A stretch of DNA of 24,459 nt from a virus: positions 1 through 24,459 of IMG/VR virus record IMGVR_UViG_3300030107_006338, one strand, 5' to 3'. Within the stretch, counting starts at the first letter, position 1. The number at the start of each line of letters is the position of its first letter. The notes under the pieces were generated by a model. The model did not search any database and was not told the origin of the DNA. It saw only the letters and a program-made list of their open reading frames with translations. Positions 20,110 to 24,459 of the stretch are shown here, piece after piece. Position numbers and translations under genes: made by a program.

Positions 20110-20922
20110 ATGGCAAGTAAAAAAGTTTACTTAAGAAGGAAGGCAATTGATAATTTTCTTCCTGAAGTGGTAAGAGCTGAGGCCACTATGAAACTCAGCA
20201 GTGTTTTTGTAAACAGACAACCTTTAAAAGGGTTTGATTATGAAGATGAAAAAAAATATCTAAATGGAATTTTAGATGTTGATCCAGCTAACCAAGAATG
20301 GCCAAAACATGCAAAAAGATTTTGGGCAGAATTAAGCATCAAAGTTGGATTTGAAGGAGTTGAATTAGAGATTGGTAAAGATGATAAAGGTAATCCATTA
20401 AGTATTATGGACTTTATACAATATAATTTTGCAATTAGACATCCTCATGTTTCTTTAACTGAGGAAGAAATGAATGCTCAATATACCAAACGATTTTATA
20501 TTCAAGATCTTTCAAGAGATGAAGCTAAGAAGAATTTAAGTATTCAAGGCAAAAAAGATGCAGATAAAGAGTTTATTAAAATTTCTTCTGATAAGAAAAA
20601 AATGGCTTGGGTATTAAGGCTTATGTCTAATACAAATCCAGATCTTATGACTAGAGAGCAAATGGAAAATACCTTATATGATTTAAAAGAAAAAGATCAT
20701 AGAAGATTTTTTAAAATTGCAACTGATAAACACCTTAGTATGAAAGCAGAAGTCGAAGAGATGGTTAGTGCTGGAGTATTAAGAAAAATTGGAAATCAAA
20801 TTATCTTTATTGATGAAATATTAGGTGATACAATGGATGACACAATAGTTCATTTAAAAGATAAAAAGAATTCTGGAAAATTAACAATATTAAGAGCAAA
20901 ACTTAAAGAGTTAACAGCATAG
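20110..20922 (+). CDS. virion-associated protein after MCP, 270 aa
   Basis: Basic soluble protein (MASKKVYLRRKAIDNFLPEV) with helical segments: KHAKRFWAELSIKVGFEGVE in the middle, KKKMAWVLRLMSNTNPDLMT and EQMENTLYDLKEKDHRRFFK. No signal peptide, membrane segment or catalytic motif is visible. Its stop TAG is immediately followed by the ATG of the connector-like gene, so they are translationally linked. Position between capsid and connector suggests a head-completion or assembly role; family unknown. Confidence 0.55.
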   Translation: MASKKVYLRRKAIDNFLPEVVRAEATMKLSSVFVNRQPLKGFDYEDEKKYLNGILDVDPANQEWPKHAKRFWAELSIKVGFEGVELEIGKDDKGNPLSIMDFIQYNFAIRHPHVSLTEEEMNAQYTKRFYIQDLSRDEAKKNLSIQGKKDADKEFIKISSDKKKMAWVLRLMSNTNPDLMTREQMENTLYDLKEKDHRRFFKIATDKHLSMKAEVEEMVSAGVLRKIGNQIIFIDEILGDTMDDTIVHLKDKKNSGKLTILRAKLKELTA

Positions 20923-22152
20923 ATGACAATAAATGAAATGCACAATTCAGTAATGCAGGGCGTTGACAAGATTAACGCCCAAGTTGCTGATACTATATTA
21001 GGAAATGAAATAGATAGAGAACTTAATAAAGCTATCCAAAGATTTGTTAATACAAGATTTCAACAGAATAATAGATATGGACAAGGGTTTGAGGAGTCTC
21101 AAAAAAGAAGAGATGATTTAAGAAGTTTGGTTACAGAAACTGTATATAATACAGATTTTAAAGAAGAGGTTAGAGGACCTACTCATCCAAATGGGGCTTT
21201 ATATGCAGATAGCTTTGCTTTACCAAATAATTACATGTACATGATTCATTCTATAGCAGGCATACAAAGAATGAATGATTGTTCAAAAATACCTTATATA
21301 TTAGAAGATCAAGATGAAATTTATTATTTTGTTCTTCCTGTTTCAGATTTTTTAGCTAATGGTGGTACAACTTGGCTTGATTCACTATGGTTAGTTCTAG
21401 GAGATAATTTTGATGAGAACTGGGGAGATGAAGGTTTTGGGATGGTGAATGTATGGCAAAACGAGGATTATGAGGGAGTAGCTTATAATAATAATGAGCA
21501 AGAAATTATTGATTCTGTTATGAACGTTTTTGGTAGTGGTGCAGTAGCTTTTTATGAAAACTTTATTGGTCCTACTCCTGGAGATCCTTTTGGGGTATTA
21601 CCTACTCTTAATGATCTTGTATTTCCAGGATCTATAGTACTTGCTTTTACAAATGAATACATGGTAAATAGTTTAGGAATAGAAAATATTAATGCAGATC
21701 CTTCTTTAGGAGATGTTCCTACTTTAGTTGGGAGATACAATAATGTAAATGTTGTAAGTACTCCACTTCAGTACCAACAAAATTTGGGATTAAAAAGAAT
21801 TCCAAATACTACAGACTTTATAAGAGAGTCTTATGCATGTAGAATGGTTCAACATGATGATATTTTTGCAATGTCTAGTGATCCATTCAATAAAACAAAA
21901 TACAGTAGTCCTCTTACTGTAATGAGAGGAAATACAATAGATATATATTCAGATGATGAATATATAACAGAGAAGTTAAGATTAACTTACTTAAGAAAAC
22001 CTGCTACGGTTTCACTATCTGAAAATGTTGGATGTGATCTTCCAGAACACACTCATCAAGAGGTTGTAACATTGGCAGTGTCTAGTATCTTGGAAGCTAT
22101 TTCCGATCCGAGGTATCAAACTCATCAAATGGAGATGGGAAATATGGAATAA
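20923..22152 (+). CDS. head-tail connector (ring-like) protein, 409 aa
   Basis: Starts MTINEMHNSVMQGVDKINAQ and contains GFEESQKRRDDLRSLVTETV near residue 55, both features I associate with a conserved crAss-like structural family in the collar/ring set. The C-terminal DLPEHTHQEVVTLAVSSILE is likewise family-like. Between residues 140 and 280 there is a Trp/Asn/Gly-rich acidic block (DNFDENWGDEGFGMVNVWQN) that may be a lineage-specific insert. Gene order, directly after capsid and its partner, fits a connector under the portal. Exact ring number cannot be told. Confidence 0.6.
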   Translation: MTINEMHNSVMQGVDKINAQVADTILGNEIDRELNKAIQRFVNTRFQQNNRYGQGFEESQKRRDDLRSLVTETVYNTDFKEEVRGPTHPNGALYADSFALPNNYMYMIHSIAGIQRMNDCSKIPYILEDQDEIYYFVLPVSDFLANGGTTWLDSLWLVLGDNFDENWGDEGFGMVNVWQNEDYEGVAYNNNEQEIIDSVMNVFGSGAVAFYENFIGPTPGDPFGVLPTLNDLVFPGSIVLAFTNEYMVNSLGIENINADPSLGDVPTLVGRYNNVNVVSTPLQYQQNLGLKRIPNTTDFIRESYACRMVQHDDIFAMSSDPFNKTKYSSPLTVMRGNTIDIYSDDEYITEKLRLTYLRKPATVSLSENVGCDLPEHTHQEVVTLAVSSILEAISDPRYQTHQMEMGNME

Positions 22153-22197
22153 TGATAATAATAATAAATTAGAATATTAATTTTAAAATAATTTAAA

Positions 22198-23265
22198 ATG
22201 GCAAGACAATTTTTAATAGGAGAGCTAGGAGGTGCTACAAGTACGTCTACAGGGCTTTTGGCAGATACAGCATTGGATATTCAAGTATTAAGTACAGCTT
22301 CTGAAACAGGACCTGTAAGTTATGCTTATGGTGATCCAATACCTGATATGTTCAGAATAGTTCAAGGTACAGGCACAGGTTCTCCAAACGTTTATTCAAA
22401 TTGGATAAACCCAAGAAATGTAATCGTATATGATGGTACTCCAGCGGAAGTAGCAGTTCACCATGAGGCAGATATAGATATAGCAACTACTGCAGCATTA
22501 GCTTCAGGTGGTTCTGCAACTAATATGACACTAGAACTTAAATTTGTAAATAAGTCTTCTAACGAAGCAAACGAATTTTGGAATCTTTCTGTTGATATAG
22601 CTGTAGGTGATACAAATACTGCTCAACAAGATAAAATAGCAGTTGCATATGACAATGCTACAAAACCAGATTGGTTAGTAAATACATGTGCTACAGATGC
22701 TGCTGCAGGCGGTAGTTTAGGACAACTTACAGGTTCAAGACCTGCAGGATCAACTGCTCTTACAGCTCCACCAACAGATAGAGTGACTTTTTATGGGAAT
22801 GTTCCCGGGTCAACACTTACTTCTTCAGGTAATACTTATGAAGGGGATGCTGCTAAAATACAATTAATACTTACATCTCAAAATGATATAGGCGATACAG
22901 TTTATACAATAGTTAATGATGTAGTTAATGGTCAAAATGGAGCAGGTACTTATTATACTGCAAAGAAATTTGAAGAAAAAATAAGAGGTAATATGTATGG
23001 TTACTATAACAGAATACAATTACCTAATACTCCAGATGTAGCCGCTGTTGATTCAGCTGCAGGAGCTCTTTATGACTTTGTTACTATAGTAGCTACAAAA
23101 GATGGTAGTTCTGCAAGTGGTCAAATACATGGAGTAGATAATTTAGATGAGATTTTTATAGGAGGTTTAGCAGGTGTAGCAACTTGGTCTGAAACAGCAA
23201 ATACTAGTTTTATAGCAAAACTAGACGCTATAATTAATCTACCTGGATTATATGGAAGTATATAA
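22198..23265 (+). CDS. probable virion structural protein, 355 aa
   Basis: Ala/Gly/Thr/Ser-rich, low in charge, with beta-type repeats and few Lys or Arg, typical of phage head-decoration, tail-tube or fibre-base proteins. Notable parts are FLIGELGGATSTSTGLLADT at the start, NMTLELKFVNKSSNEANEFW, and FEEKIRGNMYGYYNRIQLPN. No signal peptide or enzyme motif. An AT-rich gap of 45 bases without Shine-Dalgarno precedes it. Virion role is inferred from composition and context. Confidence 0.55.
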   Translation: MARQFLIGELGGATSTSTGLLADTALDIQVLSTASETGPVSYAYGDPIPDMFRIVQGTGTGSPNVYSNWINPRNVIVYDGTPAEVAVHHEADIDIATTAALASGGSATNMTLELKFVNKSSNEANEFWNLSVDIAVGDTNTAQQDKIAVAYDNATKPDWLVNTCATDAAAGGSLGQLTGSRPAGSTALTAPPTDRVTFYGNVPGSTLTSSGNTYEGDAAKIQLILTSQNDIGDTVYTIVNDVVNGQNGAGTYYTAKKFEEKIRGNMYGYYNRIQLPNTPDVAAVDSAAGALYDFVTIVATKDGSSASGQIHGVDNLDEIFIGGLAGVATWSETANTSFIAKLDAIINLPGLYGSI

Positions 23266-23297
23266 TAATTTAATAACAATTTAAAAAATTTAACAAC

Positions 23298-23921
23298 ATG
23301 GCAAGATCAGCAAGGAGATCAGATGGTCTCAACAAAAATTTTTCAGCGGTTGCAGCAGCCTCTAATCAAAGGCTTAATGATAATTTAAACAGATTTAGAA
23401 CTGGTGATCATAGAGGCTTAACACTTTCTACTAAAACAGATGCAGAATGTGATACAGGCTTTACTATGGCAACAGATACATACTATAATGCTAAATGGGT
23501 AGGCGATGCAGCATGTGCTATCGTTTTACCAGAAGCAAAACCAGGTGCTTATTGTGTGTTTAGAATATCAGCAGCTTGTGATGGAGGTCAAAACTTAACT
23601 TTCACATGTGCGGGTACTGATAAATATGCAGCTCATACAATACAAATTCCAGTTACTGATTTAGGTGACGGATTAGTAGCTGCTAGAACTAGAAATTTAC
23701 CTACAGACTTTACACAAGATGTAGCGGTAACTGGAGGTTCTATTGAGTCAGGTGATGCAGCAGATACAGTATTAACTATTACAGCAACAGCTACTAATAA
23801 TCAAACAGCAATTGGAGCAGAATTCGCATTTTATTGTGAAGATGACGGTTTTTGGTTTTACTCTTTCTTAGGTTCAGAACTAGGAAACGGTGCTAAAAAT
23901 ACCAATTGGGCAACATCTTAA
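23298..23921 (+). CDS. probable virion decoration/structural protein, 207 aa
   Basis: Starts with a basic helix (MARSARRSDGLNKNFSAVAA) and then becomes a Thr/Ala/Gly-rich beta protein with Cys pairs (PGAYCVFRISAACDGGQNLT, ending FAFYCEDDGFWFYSFLGSEL). Such a short helical head on a beta-sandwich body is common in capsid decoration and small fibre proteins of marine phages. No catalytic motif. A convincing hairpin terminator follows the stop by 15 bases. Confidence 0.55.
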   Translation: MARSARRSDGLNKNFSAVAAASNQRLNDNLNRFRTGDHRGLTLSTKTDAECDTGFTMATDTYYNAKWVGDAACAIVLPEAKPGAYCVFRISAACDGGQNLTFTCAGTDKYAAHTIQIPVTDLGDGLVAARTRNLPTDFTQDVAVTGGSIESGDAADTVLTITATATNNQTAIGAEFAFYCEDDGFWFYSFLGSELGNGAKNTNWATS

Positions 23922-23936
23922 TAGTTTAACAACAAT

Positions 23937-23986
23937 ATAGATTAATGGGGATCCTTGGGGTCCCCTATATCTATTTAATATTTTTT
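23937..23986 (+). terminator. intrinsic terminator-like hairpin
   Basis: GGGGA (23947-23951) pairs with TCCCC (23961-23965), extended outward by ATAGAT/ATCTAT (23937-23942 with 23969-23974) across a small internal loop. A T-rich tail with six T residues (23981-23986) follows. It ends the 207-aa gene message but also sits only four bases before the ATG of the next gene. Confidence 0.6.
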
Positions 23987-23990
23987 ATCC

Positions 23991-24459
23991 ATGGCAAGCA
24001 TAAACTTATCATTAACCTCTGATTGTAGATTATTAACTTATAAAATTACCGCACCATTAACTGAATTAGTTGATGCACCTTTAGAAGATCCTGGAGAAGC
24101 TTTTGAAAATGATGAAAGCATAGTTGCAATTGAAATTTATAATAATGGGGTTTTAGTTTCTAATACAGAAACGGCAATTCTTAATTTTGCCAGCGGGGAT
24201 GTATATACTAATACAACAACCATATCTGTCCCAGATGTTATAGGGGAAGATCCTGGTATTATTACAATTTTAATACAAGATGATCAAGGAGCAACTACAA
24301 GCGCAGCTATTCTGAGTTCTTGTGAATTAGACTGTTGTTTGGCACAAAAAGTTTTAGATCTAACAAATTGTACAGATTGTGATTCAAAATGTAGTGATCA
24401 ATTAGTTATAAGTCAAAAGATATTTTTATACATGGAATCTATAAGAACCCTTTTAGGGA
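23991..24459 (+). CDS. hypothetical structural protein with Cys-rich segment (3' end off window)
   Basis: Open from the ATG at 23991 to the right edge, 156 codons. The first 110 residues are beta-rich and acidic (MASINLSLTSDCRLLTYKIT, ISVPDVIGEDPGIITILIQD), like a phage tail or fibre domain. Then comes a dense Cys group: SSCELDCCLAQKV, and CTDCDSKCSDQ after about ten residues, which could bind metal. No signal peptide is seen. The ATG follows the T-run of a terminator-like hairpin. Family not recognised; a tail or connector component is a reasonable guess. Confidence 0.6.
   Translation, partial: MASINLSLTSDCRLLTYKITAPLTELVDAPLEDPGEAFENDESIVAIEIYNNGVLVSNTETAILNFASGDVYTNTTTISVPDVIGEDPGIITILIQDDQGATTSAAILSSCELDCCLAQKVLDLTNCTDCDSKCSDQLVISQKIFLYMESIRTLLG

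Noticed and set aside
1-24459. CRISPR array, insertion sequence or diversity-generating retroelement
   Set aside because: No regularly spaced repeats, transposase, reverse transcriptase or template/variable repeat pair was found.

Overview
The window looks like part of a crAss-like (Crassvirales-type) tailed podovirus genome that infects a Bacteroidota host, most likely a flavobacterium. The virus call rests on family-like sequence and gene order: HU/IHF-like protein, possible small terminase, SNase, large terminase, portal, scaffold, major capsid protein, then a connector/ring-like protein. The host call rests on three things: A-rich leaders with no Shine-Dalgarno, several matches to the flavobacterial promoter pattern TTG-N17-23-TAnnTTTG, and a signal peptide ending in FAQ. 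These placements come from recalled family features, not a database search. The DNA is AT-rich, arginine is mostly AGA, and stop codons are standard.

Left arm (1-4834, all minus strand): a family A DNA polymerase with 3'-5' exonuclease, running off the left edge; a string of small unknown proteins, some with membrane segments; a secreted transglutaminase-like protein preceded by a small lipoprotein; and a probable ssDNA-binding protein. This is the replication/early module. Its regulatory sites include a well-formed promoter, palindrome and terminator-like hairpin just ahead of the polymerase pair.

Divergent region (4835-5603): about 770 noncoding bases with palindromes, phased A/T tracts, two flavobacterial-type promoters facing right, and a comparatively GC-rich structured segment that may be a noncoding RNA or leader. 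It is also the best place for a replication origin.

Right arm (5604-24459, all plus strand): a GroES-like co-chaperonin starts a tightly overlapping run of small genes (winged-helix-like, Cys-rich zinc-binding, ParB-like, HU-like, possible TerS). An apparently frameshifted small gene and an SNase follow. Next come TerL, a tRNA-Arg(UCU), portal, a 1226-residue protein carrying two HExxH motifs, scaffold, major capsid protein, a connector-like protein and several probable virion proteins. The last gene runs off the right edge.

Most promising for follow-up: the 1226-residue multi-domain protein with repeated aromatic-x-x-Gly-Gly linkers, the exported lipoprotein/transglutaminase pair, the polymerase leader, the possible +1 frameshift at 8278-8284, and the structured RNA at 5299-5470.
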